Below are positions 16,428 through 24,859 of a stretch of 64,000 bases of DNA, piece by piece (the stretch's first letter is position 1; every line of letters starts with the position of its first letter). Made by a program: the position numbers and the translations under genes. This stretch comes from Paludibacteraceae bacterium (GTDB lineage: Bacteria > Bacteroidota > Bacteroidia > Bacteroidales > Paludibacteraceae): positions 62,001-126,000 of the forward strand of contig JARLGW010000001.1 of the NCBI GenBank assembly GCA_031292565.1. The letters are read 5' to 3'. Below the pieces are notes generated by a model. The model worked only from the letters and a program-made list of their open reading frames with translations, was not told the origin of the DNA and made no database searches.

Positions 16428-18428
16428 ATGAAAGTTTGCATTGCCGAAAAGCCCTCTGTGGCAAAAGATATAGCACAGATACTTGGAGCGAACCAACGCA
16501 AAGACGGTTACTTTGAAGGCAACGGATACCAGGTGACCTGGACATTCGGGCATCTCTGTACCCTGAAAGAACCACATGAATATACCCCCGACTGGAAGGC
16601 TTGGCGATTGAATTATTTGCCCATGATTCCCCCTCGATTCGGCATTAAGCTAATAGAAAATTCAGGCATCGAAAAGCAATTTAAAGCCATCGAATCCATC
16701 GTGCAAAAAGCCGATGAGGTGATAAACTGTGGTGATGCGGGGCAGGAGGGAGAGCTTATACAACGCTGGGTGCTGCAAAAGGCCGGGTGCAAATGCCCTA
16801 TCAAGAGGCTATGGATTTCATCATTGACGGAGGAAGCTATTAAAGAAGGCTTTGCCAAACTAAAGGACGAAAAGGAATTTCAGCACCTGTACGAAGCCGG
16901 GTTGAGCCGTGCTATTGGTGATTGGTTGTTGGGCATGAATGCTACGCGGCTTTACACCATTAAATACGGGCAAGGGAAGCAGGTGCTTTCCATCGGACGG
17001 GTGCAAACGCCTACCTTAGCACTGATTGTGAACCGCCATCTGGAAATAGAGAATTTTAACCCGGAACCTTACTGGGAATTAAAAACCATATACAGGGACA
17101 CTACCTTTTCGGTTACCAAAGGTAGATTTAGCACGCAGGAAGAAGGACAGGCTTTTTTGGAACAGGTAAGAAATGCCGAGTTTGAAATAACCGACGTAAC
17201 TAAAAAGGCAGGCAATGAATTTGCCCCACGTTTGTTTGACCTTACCTCGTTGCAGGTGGAATGCAACAAGAAATTTGGCTATTCAGCCGACGAAACATTG
17301 AAACTTATTCAATCGCTTTACGAGAAAAAAGTAACTACTTATCCGCGTGTAGATACTACTTTTTTGAGTGAAGATATTTATCCTAAAATACCCAATATAC
17401 TGAAAGGAATCAAGGATTATGAAGCCTTGACCGCTCCGTTGCTGCAAGGAAAAATACCGAAGTCGAAAAAAGTATTTGATAATGCCAAGGTGACCGATCA
17501 CCATGCTATTATCCCCACGGGGGTGCATCCTAATAACCTTACCGCCGAAGAGCATAAGGTGTTCGATATGGTGGCACGTCGCTTTATTGCCGTGTTTTAT
17601 CCCGATTGTAAAATATCAACCACCACGGTGCTAGGTGAAGTGGATAGCATCGAGTTTAAGGTGACCGGGAAACAGATATTAGTACCCGGTTGGCGGGTGG
17701 TGTTTGGCGGAAAAGAAAAAACCGAGGAAGAAAAAGAGGCTGACGATGAATGGGTGCTGCCCGACTTTGTAAAAGGGGAGCGTGGCCCACATGAGCCGGA
17801 CTTGGCTGAAAAATGGACGCAACCACCCAAGGAATATACCGAAGCAACCCTATTGCGTGCGATGGAAACGGCAGGAAAGCTGGTGGATAACGAGGAGCTA
17901 CGGGATGCCTTGAAGGAAAACGGCATAGGCCGTCCTTCTACCCGTGCGGCCATTATAGAAACCCTGTTTAAGCGAAACTATATGCGCAAGGAGCGCAAAA
18001 ACCTGATACCCACGCAAACGGGTATTGACTTGATACAAACGATACAGGACGACATGCTGAAATCAGCTGAACTTACCGGGGTGTGGGAAAAGAAACTCCG
18101 GGAAATAGAACGGGGAATTTATGATGCAAAACTCTTTATGGAGGAGCTTAAAGAAATGGTTACGCAAGTAGTGCTAAATGGCAAAAATGCAGCCTACAAG
18201 CAATTTTCGATAGAAGAAAAGAAACCCGAAGAGCCTGCTAAAAAAGAAAAACAAACCAAGCCACGAGTTAAGAAAGAGGTGAAGGACTCGAAAGCCACAC
18301 TTGTACCTAACGATGAACTGATAGGGAAGCCTTGCCCTGCTTGCGGAAAAGGTACCGTGCTAAAAGGAAAAACAGCCTATGGTTGCTCCGATTGGAAAAA
18401 CGGATGTGCGTGGCGATTGGATTTTTAA
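16428..18428 (+). CDS. topB: DNA topoisomerase III (type IA)
   Basis: Relaxes negative supercoils and decatenates DNA through a 5'-phosphotyrosine intermediate. The 666-residue protein has the TOPRIM domain (about 1-140), the type IA core (about 150-580) with the active-site Tyr305 in TYPRVDT, and a single C-terminal zinc element with CPAC (about 640) and a later Cys pair. The TOPRIM acidic motif reads D103-A-G-Q-E107, so the second aspartate of the usual DxDxE is glycine. The gene ends one base before a convergent gene. Confidence 0.95.
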   Translation: MKVCIAEKPSVAKDIAQILGANQRKDGYFEGNGYQVTWTFGHLCTLKEPHEYTPDWKAWRLNYLPMIPPRFGIKLIENSGIEKQFKAIESIVQKADEVINCGDAGQEGELIQRWVLQKAGCKCPIKRLWISSLTEEAIKEGFAKLKDEKEFQHLYEAGLSRAIGDWLLGMNATRLYTIKYGQGKQVLSIGRVQTPTLALIVNRHLEIENFNPEPYWELKTIYRDTTFSVTKGRFSTQEEGQAFLEQVRNAEFEITDVTKKAGNEFAPRLFDLTSLQVECNKKFGYSADETLKLIQSLYEKKVTTYPRVDTTFLSEDIYPKIPNILKGIKDYEALTAPLLQGKIPKSKKVFDNAKVTDHHAIIPTGVHPNNLTAEEHKVFDMVARRFIAVFYPDCKISTTTVLGEVDSIEFKVTGKQILVPGWRVVFGGKEKTEEEKEADDEWVLPDFVKGERGPHEPDLAEKWTQPPKEYTEATLLRAMETAGKLVDNEELRDALKENGIGRPSTRAAIIETLFKRNYMRKERKNLIPTQTGIDLIQTIQDDMLKSAELTGVWEKKLREIERGIYDAKLFMEELKEMVTQVVLNGKNAAYKQFSIEEKKPEEPAKKEKQTKPRVKKEVKDSKATLVPNDELIGKPCPACGKGTVLKGKTAYGCSDWKNGCAWRLDF

Positions 18429-18429
18429 T

Positions 18430-19092
18430 TTAGTGTGCCATGTATATTTTAGGCGTGATGGAAATAACAAATAACTGATTTTTGTTTGCATCGCGATACT
18501 CGTAATTGAATGTAACGTTGGCTTCGCGCATGGCTTCCATTTGCGGATTTGTTTTCACGTATTTTGTTATTTCGGGTGTAAGGGCGATTTTTATTTTCTC
18601 GAAATCGCAACTTTCTTTCCTGCAGTTAACCAACGTGTAGTTAAATTGGATAATTTGGTGTGAAAGTACTTCTACATTATCCAGCCTGCTTTCGGCATCC
18701 ACCATCATAGGGCACGATTTATTTATTTCTCCCACAATTTTCATCATCTCTTTGTTTACCCCTGTTTGGTGGTTCGGGTTGAGCATGTTCCGAACATAAT
18801 TTCCTCCAAAATGGCCGATTATAAAAAAAACAGCAAGGGCTGCTAAAAAGATAGCACCATATTTTATTCCTGCATTTTTCTTTGGCTTTTGTTCCGATGT
18901 TGTTGTGGCCTCCAGTTGCTCTTCTTCAACGCAAACCAAGGCATTAAAGTCTTCAAACGATTTATCGGGGTTTTGCTCTTTCCAGTCGGTGTAATTATTT
19001 TCCAGTTTTTTGTTGCATTCGCTGCAAAGTGTTAGGTATTCGGTTTTCACTTCGTTCAAGTGCCCGCAATGTGTGCATTTTAGGTAGCGCAT
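18430..19092 (-). CDS. Hypothetical zinc-ribbon membrane protein
   Basis: A 220-residue protein. An N-terminal zinc ribbon (CTHC at 6-9, CSEC near 23-26) is followed by an acidic linker, one transmembrane helix (about 76-93, GAIFLAALAVFFIIGHF) and an extracytoplasmic domain of about 120 residues with two cysteines close together. I recognise no named family for the outer domain. It is convergent with topB, and its promoter -7 box is probably TATTTTTG at 19113-19120 on the minus strand. Confidence 0.75.
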   Translation of the reverse strand: MRYLKCTHCGHLNEVKTEYLTLCSECNKKLENNYTDWKEQNPDKSFEDFNALVCVEEEQLEATTTSEQKPKKNAGIKYGAIFLAALAVFFIIGHFGGNYVRNMLNPNHQTGVNKEMMKIVGEINKSCPMMVDAESRLDNVEVLSHQIIQFNYTLVNCRKESCDFEKIKIALTPEITKYVKTNPQMEAMREANVTFNYEYRDANKNQLFVISITPKIYMAH

Positions 19093-19167
19093 ATTCTACT
19101 TTATTTTTGATGCAAAAATAAACCAAAAGGAGGTTTAATCTTTGTTTTTTAACAGAGATTTTCTATT

Positions 19168-21120
19168 CTATTTTAGCAAAAGCGGAATGTCGTAATACAT
19201 CAACACTTTAGGGATGGCTAAACTTAATTTGTTTTTCTCTAACGGATTTTCTATCAGCGTTATCCAGCTTTTCTCGCAATGGTTGGTGTCCACCTTATGC
19301 AACCGGCTATCTAAATAAGCCGCATGAATGGCAGCCACACCTATATTTCCGTACGTAATGCAGCTTATCGGCAATCCCTGCAATTCCGGTTGGGCTGATA
19401 TGAAATCCAGTACCGAAAGTATATCAACTACCCGTTGGCCTAACAATGGACGACCGATAAATAAAGATAGTGCCGCGTTTCGGTAATCATCATTATAATA
19501 CTTCTTATTGTTTTTAGCCGGATCGTCTTTTGTTTCGCCAATGCCCCTTGGGTCGGTTAGTATAACGGCATTCCCTTTTAGTAGCAGACTGTCGGTGGCT
19601 GGTGTGTGCAGCATTTGTTGCATCCCACTATCGGATAGCAAAACAAATACCTTGGCTTGAGGGTTTAATCCGTTTTTGGGTAATAGTAGCCTTGCAGGTA
19701 ATTCCGGTTCATCCTTCCGGCTAATTATAAATGCTTGACCGAGGTAATTGGCCTCGTTTGTTTTTTTACCCACACGTTCTATCTGTATCGGTTCTTTCGT
19801 ATCGGGCAAATTCAGTATTTTTTTTATTATCGTGCGACTAGAATCCACTCCGAATACTTGAAAATTATTTCGGTTCTTTACATAATATTTAGCCATTTCC
19901 AAATCCCGTTCTTGCATCGAGGCCTCTTGCTTTACTTCCACGCGCATTTGTCCGCTTTTGGTGCAACGGAGTACGCTATCGGGCAACACGGCTAAGTCGC
20001 CTTCTGTTACAGGACTATCCTCATTCATCAACTGCTTTTTGAAAAAGCGGGCAGCCACTTCCCGTTTGGGTTTTGAAATGCCATGCCCGTCGTCGTAGGC
20101 AAAGGATTCAGCATTTTCGGGTTTGCCCAGTTTAGTGAATACTTGTTTCAGTTCATCAAAAGCATTGAGTGAACCTTTATAATCAATAAAATCTTTTTTG
20201 CCTGCTAAAATTAATGTAGGGCGGGGGGCTTGCATAATGTAGTAATCGGCAATTTCCAATTGAGTACGGCCTTCGTTCCATAGGTATTGACACCCGTCGT
20301 CAGGCCCATTAATAGCCAGCATGCGGTCCCGTTGTGTAAACCAACTGCAACAGGCTGCCGCTTTTATCCGGCTGTCCATCGCGGAATAATATGAGGTTTG
20401 AGCCCCGCCTCCCGAATTGCCGATGCATCCTATCCTGTTTTTATCCACATCCATGCGGCTACACAGGTAATTCATGCACATAAAATTGTCAATGAGCTCT
20501 TCATTCATAACGCTCCAACCTATCAATCCCGCACCTGTGTTGAGCAAGGTATGTTCGGTGCTGGAACCACGGGTAAGGCTTTTCCCCGTGCTATCCGTGA
20601 GTTGAACCCGCTCTCCCTGTCCGGTAGGGTCTATTACCAACACGATAAAGCCTTGCTTTGCCAGTAGTATAGCAGTTTTCTGATATGATTCGGTGGCTTT
20701 GGATGTCATTTCATGTCCGCAGAAGAAAAGTATAGCAGGTTTCACCCCCTTTTGGTTGGGGAGGTATAAGTTTGTGGTAATGCGCTTACTTAGAATAATT
20801 TTCTGTATAGTATATGTATCGCGGGCGATAGAACCGATTGAATCGGCCACGGGGAAGGTACTTTCTATATTTTTAGGGAAACTGGTTAGTAATCGCTTGT
20901 ATTGTAGCTTGCAATCCTGTTGATAAGCCGCTAGTTTTTCTTTTGATTGCAACGCGTCGTTCAATCGATTTTTACGCTCGGCATATTGCTTGTGCATAAT
21001 GTCAACCAGGTACTTGTTGAGCAACTCATGGCTTTTTGTTGATAATATATTGTCGTTATTCTGAGCTAATAAGCCGGAAATAAATAAATTACATGCAATG
21101 AAAATGATTATTTTTTTCAT
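19168..21120 (-). CDS. Exported two-domain alpha/beta hydrolase (acetyl xylan esterase-like)
   Basis: A 650-residue exported esterase or peptidase-like protein. ATG 21120 (MKKIIIFIA) opens a signal peptide (about 1-19). A longer reading to 21333 would run across the divergent promoter region. The first alpha/beta hydrolase domain (about 85-400) has nucleophile Ser236 in GNSGGG, an Asp near 310 (GKKDF) and His346 (DDGHG). A second, shorter domain (about 470-650) has YGNIG where GxSxG is expected, so it looks inactive. The fold matches the acetyl-xylan-esterase/dienelactone hydrolase group. The substrate cannot be told from the context. Confidence 0.82.
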   Translation of the reverse strand: MKKIIIFIACNLFISGLLAQNNDNILSTKSHELLNKYLVDIMHKQYAERKNRLNDALQSKEKLAAYQQDCKLQYKRLLTSFPKNIESTFPVADSIGSIARDTYTIQKIILSKRITTNLYLPNQKGVKPAILFFCGHEMTSKATESYQKTAILLAKQGFIVLVIDPTGQGERVQLTDSTGKSLTRGSSTEHTLLNTGAGLIGWSVMNEELIDNFMCMNYLCSRMDVDKNRIGCIGNSGGGAQTSYYSAMDSRIKAAACCSWFTQRDRMLAINGPDDGCQYLWNEGRTQLEIADYYIMQAPRPTLILAGKKDFIDYKGSLNAFDELKQVFTKLGKPENAESFAYDDGHGISKPKREVAARFFKKQLMNEDSPVTEGDLAVLPDSVLRCTKSGQMRVEVKQEASMQERDLEMAKYYVKNRNNFQVFGVDSSRTIIKKILNLPDTKEPIQIERVGKKTNEANYLGQAFIISRKDEPELPARLLLPKNGLNPQAKVFVLLSDSGMQQMLHTPATDSLLLKGNAVILTDPRGIGETKDDPAKNNKKYYNDDYRNAALSLFIGRPLLGQRVVDILSVLDFISAQPELQGLPISCITYGNIGVAAIHAAYLDSRLHKVDTNHCEKSWITLIENPLEKNKLSLAIPKVLMYYDIPLLLK

Positions 21121-21225
21121 TTGTTCGTTGTTGATATTACAAAGGAAACGAAATTTAGCAATAATTAATTGTTCTTGTGTTGAAAATTTAATGGATGTTA
21201 TTGTACAAATATTTTTTATATAATG

Positions 21226-21233
21226 TATTTTTG
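21226..21233 (+). promoter_or_regulatory. -7 box for the Nudix gene
   Basis: TATTTTTG fits TAnnTTTG, 25 nt before the ATG at 21259. It overlaps the alternative ATG at 21223, which is therefore unlikely to be used. Confidence 0.55.
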
Positions 21234-21258
21234 CCCCTGTTTTATTAAACATTTGAAA

Positions 21259-21768
21259 ATGTCGGAAGAAATATTTCCTATAGTAAATGATGAGGGTGAG
21301 GTGATTGGTAAGGAAACGCGTGTGGTATGTCATGGTGGTTCAATGCTTTTACACCCGGTGGTGCATGTTCACATCTTTAATAGTAAGGGATATATTTATA
21401 TACAAAAGCGTAATTTAACTAAAGATATTCAGCCCGGTAAATGGGATACAGCGGTAGGCGGCCATGTCGATTTTGGCGAAACCGTGGAAGTAGCTGTGAA
21501 AAGAGAATGTTTTGAAGAACTAGGACTCAAAGATGTGCTGCCTATATTTGCTTATACTTACCAATGGCATTCTGCTATAGAAAGCGAATTGGTTTATGTC
21601 CACACGCTAATTTACGACGGAGAGATAACCCCCAATGCCGATGAACTGATGGATGGCCGTTTTTGGACTATCAAGGAAGTGAAGGACTCCTTAGGAAAAT
21701 CTATTTTCACCCCTAATTTTGAATATGATTTTCAACTTTTGATCGATTATAAGGTAGTCGATTGTTGA
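21259..21768 (+). CDS. Nudix hydrolase
   Basis: A 169-residue Nudix-fold pyrophosphohydrolase, similar to the IPP isomerase-like/YfcD group. The Nudix box GHVDFGETVEVAVKRE continuing to CFEELGL (about 72-94) has every key glutamate. The N-terminal half carries the FPIVNDEGEVIGK opening common in that group. The substrate is unknown. The start at 21259 is set by the promoter box just upstream. The gene is divergent from the exported hydrolase and is followed by a long AT-rich gap. Confidence 0.92.
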   Translation: MSEEIFPIVNDEGEVIGKETRVVCHGGSMLLHPVVHVHIFNSKGYIYIQKRNLTKDIQPGKWDTAVGGHVDFGETVEVAVKRECFEELGLKDVLPIFAYTYQWHSAIESELVYVHTLIYDGEITPNADELMDGRFWTIKEVKDSLGKSIFTPNFEYDFQLLIDYKVVDC

Positions 21769-22163
21769 AAACTTTCCCCTCAATTTCTTTTTTCTCTTAT
21801 CTAAAAGTTACAACTTTGTAACACTAATCTAATGACAGATTTCTATTCTGTAAGTAAAAACTCTTTCCCCCTAAAGTTTTTACATTTTATTTATTTTTAT
21901 TTTCAAAAGCATTGAACAAAAATAAAATTTAATGTGTTGTATTGTTATTGAATTTTATTTTTGGAAAACTTTTTGCGCTTATATTTGATGCAAGATACTT
22001 ATTGTCAGTGTTTTATTTTTATTTTTGGAAAACTTTTTTCGTTTTGTTGAAATATTTTTGCCAATAAATTTTTTATTTTCATTTATCGATGTTATTATTG
22101 TAAGACAAAAAAATCAACAATCATTTATTCCCCGTTAGTTAGGAATCAATAAAATAGAGTACC
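21769..22163. other. AT-rich gene-free gap before nrdJ
   Basis: It holds a perfect palindrome GTTACAACTTTGTAAC (21807-21822). A 9-bp inverted repeat GTAAAAACT / AGTTTTTAC (21854-21862, 21875-21883) may end the Nudix transcript. Two identical 22-bp direct repeats lie at 21953-21974 and 22017-22038, each containing TATTTTTG, and a further TATTTTTG lies at 22053-22060. No cobalamin riboswitch is visible. Confidence 0.7.
21953..22038 (+). repeat. Pair of 22-bp direct repeats with -7 boxes
   Basis: Two identical copies (21953-21974 and 22017-22038) starting TTTTATTTTTGG and ending AAAACTTTTT, 64 bp apart. Each contains TATTTTTG (TAnnTTTG), so they could be duplicated promoters or repeated regulator sites for nrdJ. 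Confidence 0.75.
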
Positions 22164-24713
22164 GTGAAAGACAAAACTTTTACTCATGAAGAAGCTTTTG
22201 AAGCTTCGTTAGTTTATTTTCAAGGTGACGAGTTGGCTGCTCGTGTTTGGGTAAATAAATACGCCTTGAAAGATTCGTACGGAAAGTTGTATGAAAAAAC
22301 GCCGGAAGATATGCATTGGCGTTTGGCAAATGAAGTAGCCCGTGTGGAAGCAAAATATAAAAATCCGCTTTCGGCTCAAGAGCTGTTCGATTTGTTTAAA
22401 GGTTTCACCTATATAGTACCTCAGGGTAGCCCTATGACAGGTATTGGTAATAATTTTCAAATTGCTTCCTTGTCCAATTGTTTTGTGATTGGTTTCGATG
22501 GAGAAGCTGATTCCTATGGGGCGGTAATTAAAATTGATGAAGAACAGGTACAATTGATGAAACGCCGTGGGGGTGTGGGGCACGACTTGTCGCACATTCG
22601 TCCGAAAGGCTCTCCTGTGAAAAATTCAGCACTTACATCCACAGGTATTGTTCCGTTTATGGAGCGTTATTCCAATTCCACACGCGAAGTGGCTCAAGAT
22701 GGCCGTCGAGGTGCGTTGATGTTAAGTGTTTCAATTAAACATCCAGATTCTGAAGCTTTTATTGATGCAAAGTTGGAGCAAGGGAAAGTAACAGGAGCCA
22801 ATGTGTCAGTTAAAATGCACGATGATTTCATGCAAGCCATGCTGAGCAAGAAACCATATACACAACAATATCCTGTTACTTCCGATAAACCTTGGTTCTC
22901 CAAAGAAATAGATGCCGAATCGTTGTGGAAGAAAATTGTTCATAACGCGTGGAAGTCGGCCGAGCCCGGCGTATTGTTTTGGGACACCATTATTCGAGAA
23001 TCCGTACCCGATTGTTATGCCGATTTAGGCTTCCGCACCGTGTCCACCAATCCTTGTGGCGAAATTCCATTATGTCCGTATGATAGTTGCCGTCTGTTGG
23101 CAATCAACTTATATTCTTATGTAAAGAATCCGTTTACAAAGCAAGCTTCGTTTGATTACGACTTGTTCAGGAAACATGTGCAACTGGCACAACGCATCAT
23201 GGATGATATTATCGATTTGGAATTAGAAAAAATTGATAAAATTATAGCAAAAATAAATTTGGATCCTGAAGACGAAGAAATAAAACGCACTGAAAAACTT
23301 CTTTGGGAAAAAATCAAAACAAAAAGTGCCCAAGGCCGTCGTACCGGAGTAGGTACTACCGGTGAAGGTGATATGCTGGCAGCCTTAGGCTTTCGTTATG
23401 GAACCGACAAGGCCACTAATTTTTCGGAAGAAATACATAAAATCATTGCCGTTGAGGCTTATCGTTCGTCCGTGCTGATGGCCAAAGATCGTGGTGCTTT
23501 TGCCATATACGATACCGAAAGAGAGAAAAATAATCCATTTGTTAACCGGATAAAAGAAGCAGATCCTGAATTATACAAGGAAATGGCTCAATACGGTCGC
23601 CGTAATATAGCTTGCTTAACCATTGCTCCGACTGGAACTACCAGCATTATGACGCAAACTACTTCGGGTATCGAACCCGCGTTTCAGGTTTATTATACCC
23701 GTAGGCGCAAGGTGAATCCGAATGATGGCAATGTACGCATTGATTTTGTGGATGATGTGGGCGATTCGTGGGAAGAGTTTACCGTGTTCCATCATAAGTT
23801 TGTTACCTGGATGTTAGCCAACGGCTATGATGTGACGAAACATTACACGGAAGAAGAACGGGTGGCTATGATTGCCAAGTCGCCTTATAATAAGGCCTGC
23901 GCTAACGATGTGGATTGGATGCAGAAAGTAAAAATGCAAGGTAAAATTCAAAAGTGGGTAGATCATTCTATTAGTGTAACCGTTAATTTACCGAATGATG
24001 CCACCGAAGAACTAGTAGGTCAATTGTACGTGGAAGCTTGGAAATCAGGTTGTAAAGGAGCCACGGTTTATCGTGACGGGTCGCGTGCCGGTGTGCTGGT
24101 AAGCTCTTCTGAAAAGAAAGAAGAAGATAAGGAAGAGAAAAAGGATTGCAACTGTTATCCATCGCGCACGACAGAACGGCCTACAGAGCTTGAATGTGAT
24201 GTGGTTCGTTTTCAAAACAATAAAGAAAAATGGATTGCCTTTGTAGGTTTGTTGGATGATTATCCTTACGAGGTATTCACGGGGCTTGCGGATGAAGACG
24301 AAGGTATCATGCTGCCTAAAGCAGTGACTACCGGAAAGATTATAAAGATGAAGGATGAAAATGGTCGCACGCGATACGATTTTCAATTTACTAATAAACG
24401 TGGGTTTAAAACCACGGTGGAAGGCTTGTCGCATAAGTTTAATCCAGAGTATTGGAATTATGCTAAATTAATTTCCGGCGTGTTGCGTTACGGTATGCCT
24501 ATCGATCAGGTAATTAAACTGGTATCGGGCTTGCAACTTAATAGCGAATCAATCAACACTTGGAAAGTAGGAGTAGAACGTGCTTTAAAAAAATATATCC
24601 CTGATGGTACGGCTTTGGAAGGTCAAGCCTGCCCCACGTGTGGAAATAAAACGTTGGTTTATCAAGAAGGATGTTTAACGTGTAAAACCTGTGGTTATTC
24701 ACGTTGCGGTTAG
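22164..24713 (+). CDS. nrdJ: Adenosylcobalamin-dependent (class II) ribonucleotide reductase
   Basis: Reduces ribonucleotides to deoxyribonucleotides using adenosylcobalamin as radical source, with or without oxygen. The 849-residue protein has the catalytic barrel with N296-x-C298-x-E300 (NPCGE) and the conserved APTGTTS loop near 490. A C-terminal TSCPD-type domain (about 670-800) follows, and the tail carries CPTC and CKTC pairs, the last supplying the redox cysteines. The start is GTG at 22164. There is no in-frame ATG nearby upstream. It stands alone, followed by a strong terminator. Confidence 0.96.
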   Translation: MKDKTFTHEEAFEASLVYFQGDELAARVWVNKYALKDSYGKLYEKTPEDMHWRLANEVARVEAKYKNPLSAQELFDLFKGFTYIVPQGSPMTGIGNNFQIASLSNCFVIGFDGEADSYGAVIKIDEEQVQLMKRRGGVGHDLSHIRPKGSPVKNSALTSTGIVPFMERYSNSTREVAQDGRRGALMLSVSIKHPDSEAFIDAKLEQGKVTGANVSVKMHDDFMQAMLSKKPYTQQYPVTSDKPWFSKEIDAESLWKKIVHNAWKSAEPGVLFWDTIIRESVPDCYADLGFRTVSTNPCGEIPLCPYDSCRLLAINLYSYVKNPFTKQASFDYDLFRKHVQLAQRIMDDIIDLELEKIDKIIAKINLDPEDEEIKRTEKLLWEKIKTKSAQGRRTGVGTTGEGDMLAALGFRYGTDKATNFSEEIHKIIAVEAYRSSVLMAKDRGAFAIYDTEREKNNPFVNRIKEADPELYKEMAQYGRRNIACLTIAPTGTTSIMTQTTSGIEPAFQVYYTRRRKVNPNDGNVRIDFVDDVGDSWEEFTVFHHKFVTWMLANGYDVTKHYTEEERVAMIAKSPYNKACANDVDWMQKVKMQGKIQKWVDHSISVTVNLPNDATEELVGQLYVEAWKSGCKGATVYRDGSRAGVLVSSSEKKEEDKEEKKDCNCYPSRTTERPTELECDVVRFQNNKEKWIAFVGLLDDYPYEVFTGLADEDEGIMLPKAVTTGKIIKMKDENGRTRYDFQFTNKRGFKTTVEGLSHKFNPEYWNYAKLISGVLRYGMPIDQVIKLVSGLQLNSESINTWKVGVERALKKYIPDGTALEGQACPTCGNKTLVYQEGCLTCKTCGYSRCG

Positions 24714-24738
24714 GTTTTCATATCTTTATATACAGTCA

Positions 24739-24792
24739 AGGCTACCCCCGAAAGCAAAGTTTTTATAACTTTGACGGGGCGTAGCTTTTTTT
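24739..24792 (+). terminator. Terminator of nrdJ
   Basis: GCTAC+CCCCG (24741-24750) pairs with CGGGG+GTAGC (24775-24785, one bulged C). An inner CAAAGT / ACTTTG stem extends it, and seven T residues follow. Confidence 0.88.
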
Positions 24793-24859
24793 GTAAACCC
24801 CTTGAATCAATATGGGTTAGAGCTGATTCTGTTTTTTAAATATTTGTCAATACAAAATT

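Noticed and set aside
21769-22163. Cobalamin riboswitch before nrdJ
   Set aside because: Looked for because NrdJ uses B12, but no B12 box or GCTGCCCCCGC-type block is present on either strand.
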